A stretch of 49,956 nt of DNA from Rhodovastum atsumiense (GTDB lineage: Bacteria > Pseudomonadota > Alphaproteobacteria > Acetobacterales > Acetobacteraceae): assembly GCA_026225115.1 (NCBI GenBank), contig JAMFSE010000093.1, forward strand, positions 1-49,956. Direction: 5' to 3'. The position numbers were made by a program, and so were the translations under genes. This document shows positions 8,999 to 22,803 of this stretch, piece after piece. Within the stretch, counting starts at the first letter, position 1. Each line of letters begins with the position of its first letter. A model generated the notes under the pieces. It was not told the origin of the DNA, did not search any database, and saw nothing but the letters and a program-made list of their open reading frames with translations.

Positions 8999-9633
8999 TA
9001 TAGTGCGTCCTCATGTCGCGCCGGCACGCTGGCGCCGGCGCCGAGCTTGGCGTTCACCATGCTGAGCGTATCGGCCGGCATCCGGGAATGCTGGATGTCG
9101 ATGTCCTGGGTTTTGCCGCGCTTGCGGTCACGCAAAGTGAGCACGATCGCGCCGATCATCGCAACCAGCAAAACCGCACCCGCCAGTTGGAAGAGAAAAA
9201 TATAATTGGTGTAGAGCACCGAGCCGAGTGCCGCGGTGTTGGTCATGTTGCCCGGTGCCGGCAGCAATCGCATGCCGGCGGCGCCGGGTGCGATCACCCA
9301 GTTCACCATCACGAAGGCCAGCTCCACAAACAGCACGAGGCCAACAGCGGCGCCGATGGGTGCGTAGCGCTGCACGCCCTCGCGCAGTTCCGAGAAATCC
9401 ACATCCAGCATCATGACGACAAACATGAACAGCACGGCGACCGCGCCGACATAGACGATGACCAGCACCAAAGCCAAAAACTCGGCACCCGCCATCAGGA
9501 ACAATATGGCGGCGTTGATGAAGCACAGGATCAGAAACAGCACCGAATGCACCGGGTTGCGGCTGCTCACCACCATCACCGCGGAACCCAGGAGGATGGC
9601 GGAAAACAAGTCGAAGGCAAGATTGGCGATCAT
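8998..9633 (-). CDS. nuoJ: NADH-quinone oxidoreductase subunit J
   Basis: Membrane subunit of complex I, 211 residues with five predicted helices. The characteristic segment with [17 protein letters not shown] and the [17 protein letters not shown] helix (with a pi-bulge in solved structures) are present. The C-terminal ~50 residues are polar and poorly conserved in this family. It lies seven bases downstream of nuoI. Confidence 0.96.
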   Translation of the reverse strand: MIANLAFDLFSAILLGSAVMVVSSRNPVHSVLFLILCFINAAILFLMAGAEFLALVLVIVYVGAVAVLFMFVVMMLDVDFSELREGVQRYAPIGAAVGLVLFVELAFVMVNWVIAPGAAGMRLLPAPGNMTNTAALGSVLYTNYIFLFQLAGAVLLVAMIGAIVLTLRDRKRGKTQDIDIQHSRMPADTLSMVNAKLGAGASVPARHEDAL

Positions 9634-9640
9634 CGCGCTC

Positions 9641-10129
9641 TTACCGGTACGGCGCGTCTAGTTCGAGACGCTTGGCGAGCTCGGGCTCCCAGCGGTCGCC
9701 GTTCGCCAGCAATTTTTCCTTGTCGTACATCAGCTCCTCGCGGGTTTCGGTGGCGAACTCGAAGTTCGGGCCCTCCACAATGGCGTCAACCGGGCAGGCT
9801 TCCTCGCAAAGTCCGCAATAGATGCATTTGGTCATGTCGATATCGTAGCGCGTGGTTCGCCTCGAACCGTCATCGCGCGGCTCGGCCTCGATGGTGATCG
9901 CCTGGGCGGGACAGACGGCCTCGCAAAGCTTGCAGGCGATGCAGCGTTCCTCGCCGTTCGGGTAGCGGCGCAGCGCGTGCTCGCCCTTGAAGCGCGGGCT
10001 GATCGGGTTTTTTTCATACGGGTAGTTCAGCGTCGCCTTCGGCTTGAAGAAATAGCGGAGCGTCAGCCACAGGCCGGCGCGAATCTCGTTCAGCATCAAC
10101 CCGGCGGCGGTATTTCCAAGCCGACTCAT
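9641..10129 (-). CDS. nuoI: NADH-quinone oxidoreductase subunit I
   Basis: Peripheral-arm ferredoxin-like subunit of 162 residues that carries clusters N6a and N6b and passes electrons toward NuoB. Two 4Fe-4S motifs are visible: [12 protein letters not shown] and [12 protein letters not shown]. The N-terminal amphipathic stretch ([20 protein letters not shown]) is typical for docking at the membrane. Fifteen bases separate it from nuoH. Confidence 0.97.
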   Translation of the reverse strand: MSRLGNTAAGLMLNEIRAGLWLTLRYFFKPKATLNYPYEKNPISPRFKGEHALRRYPNGEERCIACKLCEAVCPAQAITIEAEPRDDGSRRTTRYDIDMTKCIYCGLCEEACPVDAIVEGPNFEFATETREELMYDKEKLLANGDRWEPELAKRLELDAPYR

Positions 10130-10144
10130 ATTTCAATTCCCGAT

Positions 10145-11170
10145 TTACGCATGCGGCAACATTCCGAAAATCTCCAGGAAGCCGGCGGTCATAACCAGCC
10201 ACACCAGCGAGATCGGCAAAAACACTTTCCAGCCCAAAGCCATGATCTGGTCATAGCGGTAGCGCGGCAGCGTGCCGCGCACCCAGATGAACACGAACAG
10301 GCAGACGAAGATTTTAAAGACGAACCAGAACACGCCCGGAATCCAGGTGAAGGGGATGAACGGCAGCGGCGAGAGCCAGCCGCCCAGGAACAGCACGGTG
10401 GTGGTGGCGCTGATCAGGATCATATTGGCGTATTCGCCGAGGAAGAAGAGTGCAAAGCTCATGGCGCTGTATTCGACGAAGAACCCGGCGACGATTTCGG
10501 TATCGCCTTCCGCCAGATCGAAGGGCGCGCGGTTGGTCTCAGCCAGGCCGGAGATGAAAAAGATGATGAACATCGGAAACAGCGGAATGGCGAACCAGAT
10601 ATGCCGCTGCGCCAAAACAATGTCGTTCAAATTCTGGCTGCCGACGCACATGATGACGGTGACGATGACAAAGCCCATCGATACTTCGTAACTCACCATC
10701 TGGGCGGCGCTGCGCATGGCGCCGAGGAAGGCGTATTTCGAGTTGCTCGCCCAGCCGGCGATGATGATGCCGTAGACGCCGAGCGAGGAGATGGCGAAAA
10801 TATAGAGAATGCCGACGTTGATATTGGCGATCGCCCAATGGTTACTCACCGGGATGACGGCCCATGCGGTTACGGCCAAGCCAAAGGTCAACAGCGGCGC
10901 CAGCACGAAGAGCGCGCGGTTGGCACCGGCCGGGATGATGGTTTCCTTCATCAACATTTTTATCGCATCGGCAAACGGCTGCCATAGGCCGAACGGGCCG
11001 ACGACGTTCGGGCCTTTGCGGAGCTGAATGGCGCCGAGCACTTTGCGTTCCGCCAGCGTTAGATAGGCAACGCCGATCAGCAGCGGCACGATCAGCGCAA
11101 GCGATTTCAGAATCGTCAGGATGACGATGCCGAGATCGGTGGTGAAGAGGAATGTCTCTAGCGAATTCAT
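10145..11170 (-). CDS. nuoH: NADH-quinone oxidoreductase subunit H
   Basis: Membrane subunit that forms the quinone chamber between the peripheral and membrane arms, 341 residues and about eight helices. Diagnostic segments are the [23 protein letters not shown] loop and the [20 protein letters not shown] loop. The start overlaps the nuoG stop by four bases. Confidence 0.97.
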   Translation of the reverse strand: MNSLETFLFTTDLGIVILTILKSLALIVPLLIGVAYLTLAERKVLGAIQLRKGPNVVGPFGLWQPFADAIKMLMKETIIPAGANRALFVLAPLLTFGLAVTAWAVIPVSNHWAIANINVGILYIFAISSLGVYGIIIAGWASNSKYAFLGAMRSAAQMVSYEVSMGFVIVTVIMCVGSQNLNDIVLAQRHIWFAIPLFPMFIIFFISGLAETNRAPFDLAEGDTEIVAGFFVEYSAMSFALFFLGEYANMILISATTTVLFLGGWLSPLPFIPFTWIPGVFWFVFKIFVCLFVFIWVRGTLPRYRYDQIMALGWKVFLPISLVWLVMTAGFLEIFGMLPHA

Positions 11171-13224
11171 TCAGCCGCCTCAGCGACAACAGTGTAATGG
11201 GCCGCGACGCAGGCGGCCATGGTTGGGCTGGCACGGCTGATCGGGTCGGTCTGGTAGTAATTCTGCACGGCGGAGACGAGCGCGGCATCGCCGGGGGCGC
11301 CTTGCGCGACGGGTCCGGATGCATCAGTGCCGGCCAGGCGGCGCACCTGCTCCACCGCGGCGAATACCGGGTTCACCTGTGCAAGCCGCGCCCGCAATTC
11401 GACGAAATTGTCATAGGGCAAAGCATGGCCGATATAGGCGCTGATGGCACGCAGGATCCGCCAGTCTTCCCGCGCGTCGCCGGGCGGGCTGACTGCCATG
11501 AAACCCTGCTGCACGCGGCCTTCCATATTCGTATAGGTGCCGGGCTTTTCGGTATAGGCGGCGCCAGGGAGAATCACATCCGCGCGGCTGGCACCCGCAT
11601 CGCCGTGATGGCCCTGATAGATCACAAAAGTCTCGGCGCCGATCTTCGCAGTGTCGAATTCATCCGCGCCCAGCAGCCATAACGCGTCGACGCCGCCGCC
11701 GAGCATGGCGGCGATATCCTTGCCCCCTGCCCCGGGCACGAACCCAAGATCCAGCGCCGCCACGCGGGACGCGGCAGTGTGCAGTACGTTGAAACCGTGC
11801 CAGTCGGCGTTCAGCATGCCGAACTGCACGGCGAGCGCCCAGGCGGCGGCCAGCATCGCGGCGCCGTCCGGCCGTGCCAGCGCGCCCTGGCCGATGATGA
11901 TCATCGGGTTCTTCGCCGATTTCAGCGCTTCCGCAAAACCATGCGACCCGTCCGCCAGCGATTGCAGCGCTGCGGGTCCGTTGCCAATATGCTCAAAATC
12001 ATAGGTCAGATCGGCATGTTCTCCGATCAAAGCAACCGGGAAACCGCCGGCTACCCAGCGCTTGCGGATGCGGGCATTGAGCACCGGCGATTCGCGGCGC
12101 GGGTTGGCGCCGATGATCAGCAACGCGTCGGCCTCTTCAATCCCGGCGATGGTGGTGTTGAACAGATAGAATTCGCGGCGCGATGCATCGAGCGCGGCAC
12201 CGTCCTGGCGGCAATCGATATTCGCGGATCCCAGCGCCGACATCATGTCCTTCAACGCCAGCATGCTTTCCGCGTCGCAGAGATCGCCGGCGATGGCGCC
12301 GATGCGCTCACCCGGCATGCCCTTGAGTCTATCTGCGATGGCCGCGAAGGCCTCCTCCCAGCTTGCTGGCTGCAATTTTCCGGATTTTCTAATCCAGGGC
12401 TTATCCAGCCGGCGGCGCTTCAGCCCATCGACGGAGAAACGGGATTTATCCCCCAGCCATTCTTCGTTCACCTCGTCATTCCGGCGCGGCAGAATGCGCA
12501 GCACCTCGGCGCCGCGCGCATCCACGCGGATATTGGCGCCGAGCGCATCCAGCACGTCGATGCTGTCGGTCTTGCGCAATTCCCAGGTGCGGGCGGTAAA
12601 GGCGTAGGGCTTCGCGGTCAGCGCGCCGACCGGGCAAAGATCGATGAGATTGCCAGAAAGTTCGGAGCTGAGCGGCTTATCGACATAGGTGCCGACCTCC
12701 ATGCTCTCGCCGCGATAGACGGCGCCGAGTTCCGGCACGCCGGCGATCTCGGCGGAAAAACGGATGCAGCGCGTGCAATGGATGCAGCGCGTCATGACGG
12801 TTTTGACGATCGGGCCCCAATCCTTATTGCCCACCGCGCGCTTGTTCTCGTCATAGCGCGAATGATCGCGGCCATAGCCGACGGCCTCATCCTGCAGATC
12901 GCATTCGCCGCCCTGGTCGCAGATCGGACAATCCAGCGGATGGTTGATGAGCAGAAATTCCATCACGCCGCGCCGGCCCCGGCGCACCATTTCGGAATCG
13001 GTATGAACAACCATGCCCTCGGACACCGGCATGCCGCAGGAGGCGACCGGCTTCGGTGGCATTTTTTCAATTTCCACCAGGCACATACGGCAATTTCCGG
13101 CAACGGAAAGCCGTTCGTGGTAGCAAAAGCGGGGTATTTCGACGCCGGCCGCCTCGGCCGCCTGGATCACGGTAGAGCCGTTCGGAACCTCGACCTCGAT
13201 GCCGTCAATGGTGAGTTTGGCCAT
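11167..13224 (-). CDS. nuoG: NADH-quinone oxidoreductase subunit G
   Basis: Large iron-sulfur subunit of the peripheral arm, 685 residues, the shorter alphaproteobacterial/mitochondrial size. The N-terminal 2Fe-2S ferredoxin domain shows [21 protein letters not shown]3CX2CX5C motif and the [10 protein letters not shown] and DLCPVGAL motifs for 4Fe-4S clusters follow within the first ~210 residues. The rest is a molybdopterin oxidoreductase-like domain that has no known cofactor in complex I. It lies three bases after nuoF. Confidence 0.97.
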   Translation of the reverse strand: MAKLTIDGIEVEVPNGSTVIQAAEAAGVEIPRFCYHERLSVAGNCRMCLVEIEKMPPKPVASCGMPVSEGMVVHTDSEMVRRGRRGVMEFLLINHPLDCPICDQGGECDLQDEAVGYGRDHSRYDENKRAVGNKDWGPIVKTVMTRCIHCTRCIRFSAEIAGVPELGAVYRGESMEVGTYVDKPLSSELSGNLIDLCPVGALTAKPYAFTARTWELRKTDSIDVLDALGANIRVDARGAEVLRILPRRNDEVNEEWLGDKSRFSVDGLKRRRLDKPWIRKSGKLQPASWEEAFAAIADRLKGMPGERIGAIAGDLCDAESMLALKDMMSALGSANIDCRQDGAALDASRREFYLFNTTIAGIEEADALLIIGANPRRESPVLNARIRKRWVAGGFPVALIGEHADLTYDFEHIGNGPAALQSLADGSHGFAEALKSAKNPMIIIGQGALARPDGAAMLAAAWALAVQFGMLNADWHGFNVLHTAASRVAALDLGFVPGAGGKDIAAMLGGGVDALWLLGADEFDTAKIGAETFVIYQGHHGDAGASRADVILPGAAYTEKPGTYTNMEGRVQQGFMAVSPPGDAREDWRILRAISAYIGHALPYDNFVELRARLAQVNPVFAAVEQVRRLAGTDASGPVAQGAPGDAALVSAVQNYYQTDPISRASPTMAACVAAHYTVVAEAAE

Positions 13225-13227
13225 GGT

Positions 13228-14517
13228 CTATTCTGCCGCTTGCTGAAGGGCTGGCGTGTAATCAATTGCGCGAGCGCGCACCATGGGCGCGAAGGCGCGC
13301 ATCAAACCCTGGATCGGCCAGGAGGAGGCCTCGCCAAAGGCGCAGATGGTGTGGCCCGCAACCTGGGTCGTCACCTGCTCCAGCAAGGCGATATCCGCCA
13401 AGGTCGCGTGGCCCTGCACGATGCGGTCCATCATGCGCATCATCCAGCCGGTGCCTTCCCGGCAGGGCGTGCACTGGCCGCAGCTTTCATGCTTGAAGAA
13501 TTTCGACAGCCGCCAGATGGCTTTGACCACATCGGCGGATTTATCCATGACGATGACGGCGCCCGAGCCCAGCATGGATTTGACCGCTGCCAGCGAGTCG
13601 AAATCCATCAGCTGGGTGTCGCACATTTCCTTGTTCAGGATCGGCGAGGAGGCGCCGCCGGGGATCACCGCCTGCAGATTATCCCAGCCGCCGCGCACGC
13701 CGCCGCAATGCTTGTCGATCAGATCGCGCAAGGGAATTCCGAGTTCTTCCTCAACGTTGCAGGGCTTGTTGACATGGCCGGAGATGCAGAAAATTTTCGT
13801 CCCCGAGTTTTTCGGCTTGCCGAGGCTGGAAAACCAGGTGGCGCCGCGGCGCATGATGGTCGGCACGCCGGCAATGGTCTCGACATTATTGACCGTGGTG
13901 GGGCAGCCATACAGCCCCATCGCCGCCGGGAAAGGCGGCTTCATGCGCGGCATGCCTTTTTTGCCCTCGAGGCTTTCCAGCATCGCGGATTCCTCGCCGC
14001 AGATATAGGCGCCGGCGCCGCGATGGAGATAGAGATTGAAATCCCAGCCGGAGCCGGCGGCATTTTCACCGAGCAAGCCGGCGCCATAGGCTTCGTCGAT
14101 CGCCGCCTGCAGCCGCTCCGCCTCGTTATGGTATTCACCGCGAATATAGATGTAGCCGGTGTTGGCGCCCATCGCGAAGCCGGCGATCAGCGAGCCTTCG
14201 ATCAGCTTATGCGGCTCGTGGCGGATGATGTCGCGGTCCTTGCAGGTGCCGGGCTCGCTTTCATCGGCATTCACCACCAGGAAGCTCGGCCGGCCGTCGC
14301 TCTGCTTCGGCATGAAGGACCATTTCATGCCGGTCGGGAAGCCGGCGCCGCCACGGCCGCGCATGCCGGAGGTTTTCAACTCCTCGATCAGCGGGTCGCG
14401 GCCGCGCGCCAGAATATCGGTGATGCCGGCATAGTCGCCACGGGCGCGCGCCGCTTCCAGATTCCAGCCCTGCTGGCCGTAGAGATTTTGATAGATCCGG
14501 TCGGCATCGTTCAGCAT
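13228..14517 (-). CDS. nuoF: NADH-quinone oxidoreductase subunit F
   Basis: NADH- and FMN-binding subunit, 429 residues, the electron entry point of complex [16 protein letters not shown] (residues ~54-68) is the nucleotide-binding loop. [10 protein letters not shown] plus a downstream Cys bind cluster N3. [15 protein letters not shown], an FMN-site segment, is also present. It is followed after three bases by nuoG and preceded after three by nuoE. Confidence 0.97.
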   Translation of the reverse strand: MLNDADRIYQNLYGQQGWNLEAARARGDYAGITDILARGRDPLIEELKTSGMRGRGGAGFPTGMKWSFMPKQSDGRPSFLVVNADESEPGTCKDRDIIRHEPHKLIEGSLIAGFAMGANTGYIYIRGEYHNEAERLQAAIDEAYGAGLLGENAAGSGWDFNLYLHRGAGAYICGEESAMLESLEGKKGMPRMKPPFPAAMGLYGCPTTVNNVETIAGVPTIMRRGATWFSSLGKPKNSGTKIFCISGHVNKPCNVEEELGIPLRDLIDKHCGGVRGGWDNLQAVIPGGASSPILNKEMCDTQLMDFDSLAAVKSMLGSGAVIVMDKSADVVKAIWRLSKFFKHESCGQCTPCREGTGWMMRMMDRIVQGHATLADIALLEQVTTQVAGHTICAFGEASSWPIQGLMRAFAPMVRARAIDYTPALQQAAE

Positions 14518-14520
14518 CGT

Positions 14521-15144
14521 CTATTCGCCTGTGCTGGTGGTGGCGAGCAATACGCTCCGGCCGCCTTCGGGTTCGGAGGCGTGCCGGCCGACGGTGGAAC
14601 CCGGCGCCGGTAGAGCACCGCCGGATTTCAATGTTTCCAGCAGCGCTTCGGTCCGCGCGCCGTCCAGATCTTCATAATAATCGTCGTTGATCTGCAGGAT
14701 CGGCGCGTTCACGCAGGCGCCAAGACATTCCACTTCCGTCATGGTGAACATGCCATCCGCGCTGGTCTCGCCAAAGCCGTGAATGCCGGTGATCTTTTTG
14801 CAGGCGGCGACCACATCGTCCGAGCCGCGCAGCCAGCACGGCGTGGTGGTGCATAATTGCAGATGGTATTTTCCAACCGGCTGCAGATTATACATCAGAT
14901 AGAAGGTCGCCATCTCGTACACGCGCACCGGCGCCATGCCGAGCCGTTTTGCCACCACATCCATCGCCAAGCGCGGCAGCCAGGCGGAGCCGGTCACGCG
15001 CTTCATCTGCCGCTGCGCGATTTCCAGCAGCGGCATCACGGCGCTGGCCTGCTTGCCCGCCGGATAGCGCGCGATCGCCACCAGAACATCGGCCTCGGCG
15101 GCTTCGTCAAATGCGAAATCTGTCGGTTCAGCCAGCGTGTTCAA
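14521..15144 (-). CDS. nuoE: NADH-quinone oxidoreductase subunit E
   Basis: 2Fe-2S (N1a) subunit of the NADH dehydrogenase module, 207 residues with a thioredoxin-like fold. The four cysteine ligands are visible in the pair CTTTPC and the later CLGAC motif. The C-terminal ~40 residues are low-complexity and probably variable. Its start overlaps the nuoD stop by four bases. Confidence 0.96.
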   Translation of the reverse strand: MNTLAEPTDFAFDEAAEADVLVAIARYPAGKQASAVMPLLEIAQRQMKRVTGSAWLPRLAMDVVAKRLGMAPVRVYEMATFYLMYNLQPVGKYHLQLCTTTPCWLRGSDDVVAACKKITGIHGFGETSADGMFTMTEVECLGACVNAPILQINDDYYEDLDGARTEALLETLKSGGALPAPGSTVGRHASEPEGGRSVLLATTSTGE

Positions 15145-16346
15145 CGGTCAATCTCACCAAAAACAATATCAAGGGAACCGATGATCGCCACCGCATCGGC
15201 CAGCATATGGCCCTTGGCGAGCTTATCCAGCGTCTGCAGATGCGAGAAGCCCGTCGCGCGGATTTTGCAGCGATACGGCCGGTTGGTGCCGTCGGCGACA
15301 AGGTAGACGCCGAACTCACCCTTCGGCGCTTCCACCACCGTATAGGTGGCGCCGGCCGGCACGTGATAGCCTTCGGTATATAATTTGAAATGATGGATCA
15401 GCGCTTCCATCGAATGCTTCATCTCGGCGCGCGTCGGCGGCGTGAATTTGCGATCCTGGATTTTGATTGGCCCCGGCTTGATCTTTTTCAACGCCTGCTG
15501 GACGATCTTAACACTCTCGCGCATCTCCGCCATGCGGATCAGGTAACGGTCGTAGCAATCGCCGTTTTTGCCGACGGGAATGTCGAACTCGACCTCGGCA
15601 TATTTATCGTAAGGCTGGGCGCGGCGCAGATCCCAGGCAACGCCGGATGCGCGCAAATTCGGCCCGGAAAATCCCCAGGCCAGCGCGTCGGCAGCCGAGA
15701 TGATGCCGATGTCGACCACACGCTGTTTCCAGATGCGGTTGCCGGTCAGCAGATGTTCCACATCGTCGACGAATTTCGGAAAGCTCTCGCACCAGGCAGC
15801 GAGTTCTTCTTCCATGCCGGCGGGCAGGTCTTTCGATACGCCGCCGGGCCGGAAATAATTTGAATGGAAACGCGCACCGGAAGCGGCCTCATGGAAGATC
15901 AGAAGCTTTTCCCGTTCCTCATAGCCCCACAGCCCAGGCGTCAGCGCGCCGCAATCCAGCGCAAAGCTCGATACGCTGAGGAGATGGTTCAGAACGCGGG
16001 TCAGCTCGGCAAAAATAACCCGGATCCATTGCGCGCGATCCGGTGCTGTGATCCCGAGGAGTTTTTCCGTGGCCAGCGCGAACGCATGTTCGCAGGCCAT
16101 GGGCGAGACATAATCCAGCCGGTCGAAATACGGCACCGCCTGCATATAGCTCTTATATTCGATCAGCTTTTCGGTGCCGCGATGCAGCAGGCCGATATGC
16201 GGATCAGCGCGCTCGATCACCTCGCCATCCATTTCCAGGATCAGGCGCAGCACGCCATGGGCGGCCGGGTGTTGCGGGCCGAAATTGATCGTGTGGCTAT
16301 CGATCTCGATGGTCTTTTTGACAGGTTGGGGCATGGTGGTCGACAT
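15141..16346 (-). CDS. nuoD: NADH-quinone oxidoreductase subunit D
   Basis: 49-kDa-type subunit that, with NuoB, forms the quinone-reduction site; 401 residues, related to NiFe hydrogenase large subunits but without metal ligands. The N-terminal [15 protein letters not shown] loop and [12 protein letters not shown] are conserved quinone-site elements. The C-terminus [12 protein letters not shown] is the usual family ending. It is separate from nuoC, unlike the fused enterobacterial gene. The ATG overlaps the nuoC TGA by one base. Confidence 0.97.
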   Translation of the reverse strand: MSTTMPQPVKKTIEIDSHTINFGPQHPAAHGVLRLILEMDGEVIERADPHIGLLHRGTEKLIEYKSYMQAVPYFDRLDYVSPMACEHAFALATEKLLGITAPDRAQWIRVIFAELTRVLNHLLSVSSFALDCGALTPGLWGYEEREKLLIFHEAASGARFHSNYFRPGGVSKDLPAGMEEELAAWCESFPKFVDDVEHLLTGNRIWKQRVVDIGIISAADALAWGFSGPNLRASGVAWDLRRAQPYDKYAEVEFDIPVGKNGDCYDRYLIRMAEMRESVKIVQQALKKIKPGPIKIQDRKFTPPTRAEMKHSMEALIHHFKLYTEGYHVPAGATYTVVEAPKGEFGVYLVADGTNRPYRCKIRATGFSHLQTLDKLAKGHMLADAVAIIGSLDIVFGEIDR

Positions 16347-16960
16347 CAGCCGCGCGCCTTCTCGTCGCCCGGCAGCGACGTCATGGCTTCCCAGGGCGAA
16401 AGGAAATCGAAATTACGGAATTCCTGGGTCAGCTTCACCGGCTCATACACAACCGCCTTGCGCTCATCATCCCAGCGCACTTCCAGATAGCCGGTGAGCG
16501 GAAAATCCTTGCGCAGCGGATGGCCTTCAAAACCATAATAGGTAACGATGCGGCGGTGGTCGGCCAGACCGTCGAACTGGATGCCGAACAGATCCCAGAC
16601 TTCGCGTTCCCACCAGGTCGCACTCGGCCAAAGCGATGAGACCGAAGCGATGGTTGCGCCGTCGGCCACCGGAACAATGACCCGGACGCGCCGGTTCAGC
16701 GAAACCGAGAGCAGATTATACACAACCTCGAACCGCAACGGACGATCCGGCCAATCGACGCCGCAGATATCCATCACCTGCGCCAGAGCAAACTCCGGGG
16801 CATCCCGCAGGCGCTGCAGCAAGGCGTAAGCGGATTTGGCGTCGGTGGTGACAACCAGCGCGCCATGTTCGCGGAACGCAGTAACAACCCCGGGCAGCGC
16901 TTCAAGCGCAGCCAGCTCGGCATCAACCACCCCGGCCGCTTCAGTCGGTTCGTCAGCCAC
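16346..16960 (-). CDS. nuoC: NADH-quinone oxidoreductase subunit C
   Basis: 30-kDa-type subunit, 204 residues. The family signature ERE.WDLFGI ([20 protein letters not shown]) and the [13 protein letters not shown] motif are present. I chose the GTG at 16960, which overlaps the nuoB stop by eight bases. The frame stays open further upstream, but that portion is only the shadow of nuoB. Its role is structural, linking NuoB/D/I in the connecting part of complex I. Confidence 0.93.
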   Translation of the reverse strand: MADEPTEAAGVVDAELAALEALPGVVTAFREHGALVVTTDAKSAYALLQRLRDAPEFALAQVMDICGVDWPDRPLRFEVVYNLLSVSLNRRVRVIVPVADGATIASVSSLWPSATWWEREVWDLFGIQFDGLADHRRIVTYYGFEGHPLRKDFPLTGYLEVRWDDERKAVVYEPVKLTQEFRNFDFLSPWEAMTSLPGDEKARG

Positions 16961-17516
16961 GCAGAATGGTTCCAGTCCGGCGGATTTTCTTCTGCAATTG
17001 CAGTATGCCGTAGACCAGCGCTTCCGCCGTCGGCGGACAGCCGGGGACGTAGATATCCACCGGCACAATCCGGTCGCAGCCGCGCACGACCGAATAGGAA
17101 TAATGATAATAGCCGCCGCCATTGGCGCAGCTGCCCATGGAAATGACCCAGCGCGGCTCCGGCATCTGGTCGTAAACCTTGCGGAGTGCCGGCGCCATTT
17201 TATTGGTGAGCGTGCCGGCGACGATCATGACATCGCTCTGCCGGGGGCTGGCGCGCGGAATAATGCCGAAGCGGTCCAAATCGTAGCGCGGCATATAGGC
17301 GTGAATCATTTCGACGGCGCAGCAGGCGAGACCGAAGGTCATCGGCCAGAGGCTGCCGGTCCTCGCCCAGTTCACCATCTTGTCGAGATTGGCGACGATA
17401 AAGCCCTTGCCAGCAATCTCGCCGGTAATTCCCTTGATCACCCCGTCCTGCGCGGCACCCGGCGGCAGATGATCCCGGTTCCAGGCCAGAGACGATGCGT
17501 CGGCGGAATCGTTCAT
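16953..17516 (-). CDS. nuoB: NADH-quinone oxidoreductase subunit B
   Basis: Carries the terminal 4Fe-4S cluster N2 that reduces quinone; 187 residues. The adjacent cysteine pair in LACCAVEM, the third ligand in [11 protein letters not shown] and the last in [11 protein letters not shown] are all present. It lies four bases downstream of nuoA and overlaps nuoC. Confidence 0.97.
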   Translation of the reverse strand: MNDSADASSLAWNRDHLPPGAAQDGVIKGITGEIAGKGFIVANLDKMVNWARTGSLWPMTFGLACCAVEMIHAYMPRYDLDRFGIIPRASPRQSDVMIVAGTLTNKMAPALRKVYDQMPEPRWVISMGSCANGGGYYHYSYSVVRGCDRIVPVDIYVPGCPPTAEALVYGILQLQKKIRRTGTILRG

Positions 17517-17520
17517 GGCT

Positions 17521-17886
17521 TCATTCCCAATCCAGCGCCCCTTTGTTCCATTCGTAGATAAAGCCGACGGTCAGGACGCCAAGGAAGCCGAGCATCGAGA
17601 AGAAACCGAGCAGCCCGATCCGCGCCAGGCTCACGGCCCAGGGGAACAGAAACGCGACTTCAACGTCGAAGATGATGAACAGGATCGCGACCAGATAAAA
17701 CCGGACATCGAACTTGCGACGGGCATTGTCGAACGCCTCAAAACCACATTCATAGGCGGATAATTTGGCGGCATAGGGTTTTTGGTGGGCGGCAAAAATG
17801 GAGCCAACGACCAAAGCCAGACCGATCAAAGCTGCGATGCCGCCAAAGATCAGGATTGGGAAATATTCCGCGAGAACAGGCTGCAC
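17521..17886 (-). CDS. nuoA: NADH-quinone oxidoreductase subunit A
   Basis: First gene of the complex I operon: a 121-residue membrane subunit with three helices. The conserved loop ([25 protein letters not shown]) contains the Cys that is accessible in the deactive form of mitochondrial complex I. The start is GTG with GGAG seven bases upstream. Upstream lie about 160 non-coding bases and then tRNA-Asp. Confidence 0.96.
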   Translation of the reverse strand: MQPVLAEYFPILIFGGIAALIGLALVVGSIFAAHQKPYAAKLSAYECGFEAFDNARRKFDVRFYLVAILFIIFDVEVAFLFPWAVSLARIGLLGFFSMLGFLGVLTVGFIYEWNKGALDWE

Positions 17887-17957
17887 CGCAATTCTCCTAA
17901 CCCTGGTTCAAAACGAGCCATCGACCCAGTAAAACCGTATCTCAAAACTCCTTCAGG

Positions 17958-17986
17958 CATGTCGCACCGCAACACGATATGGTCAA
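17958..17986 (-). promoter_or_regulatory. weak candidate promoter for the nuo operon
   Basis: On the minus strand TTGACC (17986-17981) is a good -35 match. Seventeen bases later stands GACATG (17963-17958), only a poor -10 match. It lies about 70 bases before the nuoA GTG and downstream of tRNA-Asp. The main support is its position ahead of a 14-gene operon; transcription could also continue from the tRNA genes. Confidence 0.2.
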
Positions 17987-18046
17987 GACTAGTCCGTTCC
18001 CCAGGCCGGGGGAACAGAATTTTTACGATGTTTGGACGCCATAAAA

Positions 18047-18123
<77 letters not shown>

Positions 18124-18256
18124 ATTGGGGTTCCGCAGTCGAAATTTGCGGTGAGCGGCGGTGTAATCCGCAAGGGTTGCAGCGTCAACCCGAAGCCGCC
18201 GCCGGATGGAATTTAACGGTTAAAATAATACGCTGATTATGCCGCTGGCAGGGGTA

Positions 18257-18328
18257 TAGGCGGTGACGGGTTTGAACCGCCGACCCTCTCGGTGTAAACG
18301 AGACGCTCTACCGCTGAGCTAACCGCCC
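18257..18328 (-). tRNA. tRNA-Val (TAC)
   Basis: Cloverleaf on the minus strand: acceptor GGGCGGT/ACCGCCT with a terminal G-U pair, and anticodon stem TCTCG/CGAGA with loop TTTACAC and anticodon TAC. The T-loop is TTCAAAC. CCA is not encoded (the bases after discriminator A are TAC), unlike the other three tRNAs in this window. It lies 133 bases upstream of tRNA-Asp on the same strand. Confidence 0.95.
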
Positions 18329-18373
18329 CAACACCCGTGGTTATGCCCGTGCAATGCACCGGGCCGTAGAATG

Positions 18374-18400
18374 GCAAGGGCTATTAGGCAGCGCCCTTGC
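18374..18400 (-). other. hairpin downstream of hup
   Basis: A perfect 8-bp inverted repeat (GCAAGGGC at 18374-18381, GCCCTTGC at 18393-18400) lies about 20 bases after the hup stop on the minus strand. No T-tract follows. It may stabilise or process the hup or tRNA transcript rather than terminate it. Confidence 0.4.
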
Positions 18401-18420
18401 TCGCCGTTGGCATCGTGAAA

Positions 18421-18693
18421 TTAGTTTACGGCATCCTTCAAGGTTTTGCCGGCTTTGAAGCGGACCGAGTTGGAGGCAGGAATATCGATTTCTTCGCCGG
18501 TCCGGGGATTGCGGCCTTTCGATGCTTCCCGCGCCGCGGTAACGAAGGTTCCGAAACCGACGAGCCGGACTTCTTCTTTCTGCTTCAGCGATTTTTCAAT
18601 CGCGCCGAACACGGCTTCAACAACCTCGGTTGCTTTGGCCTTCGAGATGTCCGTCTCCTGGGCAACGGCTGCGATAAGATCCAGTTTGTTCAT
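18421..18693 (-). CDS. hup: HU family DNA-binding protein
   Basis: A 90-residue histone-like protein that binds and bends DNA non-specifically as a dimer in the nucleoid. It shows the family pattern MNKLDLIAAVAQ, then VRLVGFGTFVTAAREA with GRNPRTGEEIDIPAS (the DNA-binding arm, ~residues 55-70) and FKAGKTLKDAVN. A GGGAG lies before the ATG. A hairpin terminator separates it from lon, so it probably has its own promoter in the intervening ~80 bases. Confidence 0.97.
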   Translation of the reverse strand: MNKLDLIAAVAQETDISKAKATEVVEAVFGAIEKSLKQKEEVRLVGFGTFVTAAREASKGRNPRTGEEIDIPASNSVRFKAGKTLKDAVN

Positions 18694-18774
18694 GGGCTAG
18701 TCTCCCTGTTGGTTTCGTCAAAAAAGCTCCGCCCCAGTACCCGCACTGAACACTCAGGAAAAGCACAAAATTCT

Positions 18775-18805
18775 CGGCAAACCCGGCATTATGCCAGGTT
18801 TGCCG
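18775..18805 (-). terminator. intrinsic terminator of lon
   Basis: A 13-bp stem with one G-U pair: CGGCAAACC pairs with GGTTTGCCG, and inside it GGC pairs with GCC around the loop ATAAT (minus strand). It starts about 21 bases after the lon stop and is followed by AGAATTTTGTGCTTTT. The T-rich tail is interrupted, so termination may be partial. Confidence 0.65.
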
Positions 18806-18826
18806 CTATTCGTTTAATCAGACAGG

Positions 18827-21238
<2,412 letters not shown>

Positions 21239-21377
21239 CGTATTTTCCTCAAAACGCATGGGCTACCCGCTTCGGCATAACCTCAAGGTGCCGGGTTCAC
21301 CGGCCACACACAACATATCGGCAGTTGCTCTCGATACCGCAAGCCCCTGCCGTTGATAGCCCACAACCTAAGATTAG

Positions 21378-22634
21378 TTAGGATGCAGTCTCCACCCGCT
21401 CCTGTGAGTATAGGAACAGCGGCTCGGCCCGGCCTTCTGCGACCTCCCCGCTGATGACGACCTCATCTACGCCATCGAGGCCCGGCAGGTCGAACATGGT
21501 GGTCAGCAATATCGCCTCCATGATCGAGCGAAGCCCGCGCGCCCCGGTCTTGCGGCCGATCGCGCGGCTGGCGACGACTTTCAGCGCCTCTTCTGTGAAG
21601 GTCAGCTTGACCCCCTCCATCTCGAACAGCCGGCCGTATTGCTTGACCAGTGCGTTTTTCGGCTTCGACAGGATTTCGATCAGCACGGTTTCATCCAGAT
21701 CATCCAGCGTGGCGACCACCGGCAGACGGCCGATAAATTCCGGAATCAGGCCGAATTTCAGCAAATCCTCAGGTTCCACCTCACGCAGGATCATGCCGGT
21801 GCGGCGCTCATCCTGGCTGCGAACCTCAGCGCCGAAGCCGATGCCCGAACCCTTGCCGCGCTGCGAAATGATTTTTTCCAGCCCGGCGAAGGCGCCGCCG
21901 CAGATGAACAGGATGTTCGTCGTATCGACCTGCAGAAACTCCTGCTGCGGATGCTTGCGGCCGCCCTGCGGCGGCACGGAGGCTACCGTGCCTTCCATGA
22001 TTTTCAGCAATGCCTGCTGCACCCCCTCGCCGCTGACGTCGCGGGTGATCGAGGGATTGTCGGATTTGCGGCTGATTTTGTCGACTTCGTCGATATAGAC
22101 GATGCCGCGTTGCGCGCGTTCGACATTATAATCCGCCGATTGCAGCAGCTTGAGGATGATATTCTCCACATCCTCGCCGACATAGCCAGCTTCGGTCAGC
22201 GTGGTGGCATCCGCCATGGTGAACGGCACGTCCAAAATCCGCGCCAATGTCTGCGCCAGCAGGGTCTTGCCGGAGCCGGTAGGGCCGACCAGCATGATAT
22301 TGGATTTGGCGATTTCGATATCGTTATTTTTGGTCGCGTGCGAGAGCCGCTTGTAATGGTTATGCACGGCAACGCTCAGCACTTTTTTCGCGTGCTGCTG
22401 TCCGATCACGTAATCATCGAGCACTTTGCAAATCTCGCGCGGAGTCGGCACGCCATCACGCGACTTCACCAGCTGGGTTTTATGTTCTTCGCGAATGATG
22501 TCCATGCAGAGCTCAACGCATTCATCGCAGATGAACACCGTGGGCCCGGCAATGAGCTTGCGAACCTCGTGCTGCGACTTACCGCAAAACGAACAATATA
22601 GCGTGTTCTTGGTATCACTCGACTTGCTGCTCAT
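21378..22634 (-). CDS. clpX: ClpX ATPase subunit of ClpXP protease
   Basis: 418 residues. Unfolds tagged substrates and feeds them to ClpP. The N-terminal C4 zinc-binding domain has Cys14, Cys17, Cys36 and Cys39. Walker A GPTGSGKT is at 117-124, and [10 protein letters not shown] is the Walker B region. The ATG at 22634 has GGAG about eight bases upstream and gives the standard start [20 protein letters not shown]; nine extra upstream codons lack support. It is separated from clpP by two unrelated catabolic genes. Confidence 0.97.
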   Translation of the reverse strand: MSSKSSDTKNTLYCSFCGKSQHEVRKLIAGPTVFICDECVELCMDIIREEHKTQLVKSRDGVPTPREICKVLDDYVIGQQHAKKVLSVAVHNHYKRLSHATKNNDIEIAKSNIMLVGPTGSGKTLLAQTLARILDVPFTMADATTLTEAGYVGEDVENIILKLLQSADYNVERAQRGIVYIDEVDKISRKSDNPSITRDVSGEGVQQALLKIMEGTVASVPPQGGRKHPQQEFLQVDTTNILFICGGAFAGLEKIISQRGKGSGIGFGAEVRSQDERRTGMILREVEPEDLLKFGLIPEFIGRLPVVATLDDLDETVLIEILSKPKNALVKQYGRLFEMEGVKLTFTEEALKVVASRAIGRKTGARGLRSIMEAILLTTMFDLPGLDGVDEVVISGEVAEGRAEPLFLYSQERVETAS

Positions 22635-22733
22635 ATCCACTCCAACAGCGGGAAATTTCAATTAAAAGACTAGACCCCGCGGGTTTGCTGCACAAGCGCT
22701 GCTACCCTGCCTGCAAAATTATAAATGAAATCA

Positions 22734-22756
22734 ACCGCCTATTGGTTCAAGGCGGT
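22734..22756 (-). terminator. terminator-like hairpin after the CoA-transferase gene
   Basis: The 7-bp stem ACCGCCT/AGGCGGT (22734-22740 with 22750-22756) has a 9-base loop. On the minus strand it is followed by TTGATTTCATTTATAATTTT. It sits between the inserted CoA-transferase gene and clpX, which would insulate clpX from the inserted genes. Confidence 0.45.
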
Positions 22757-22803
22757 AAGATCAGCCATGCAGGGCCTTGAAACGGCTCCAAAACCCGGCG
22801 GTT

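Noticed and set aside
11779-14613. A 944-codon open frame on the plus strand opposite nuoG/nuoF
   Set aside because: It is the antisense shadow of two strongly recognised genes; high GC removes stops. Its translation is rich in His, Gln, Arg and Ala without family motifs.
16961-17122. N-terminal extension of nuoC
   Set aside because: It is the out-of-frame shadow of nuoB; GTG at 16960 gives the usual NuoC length.
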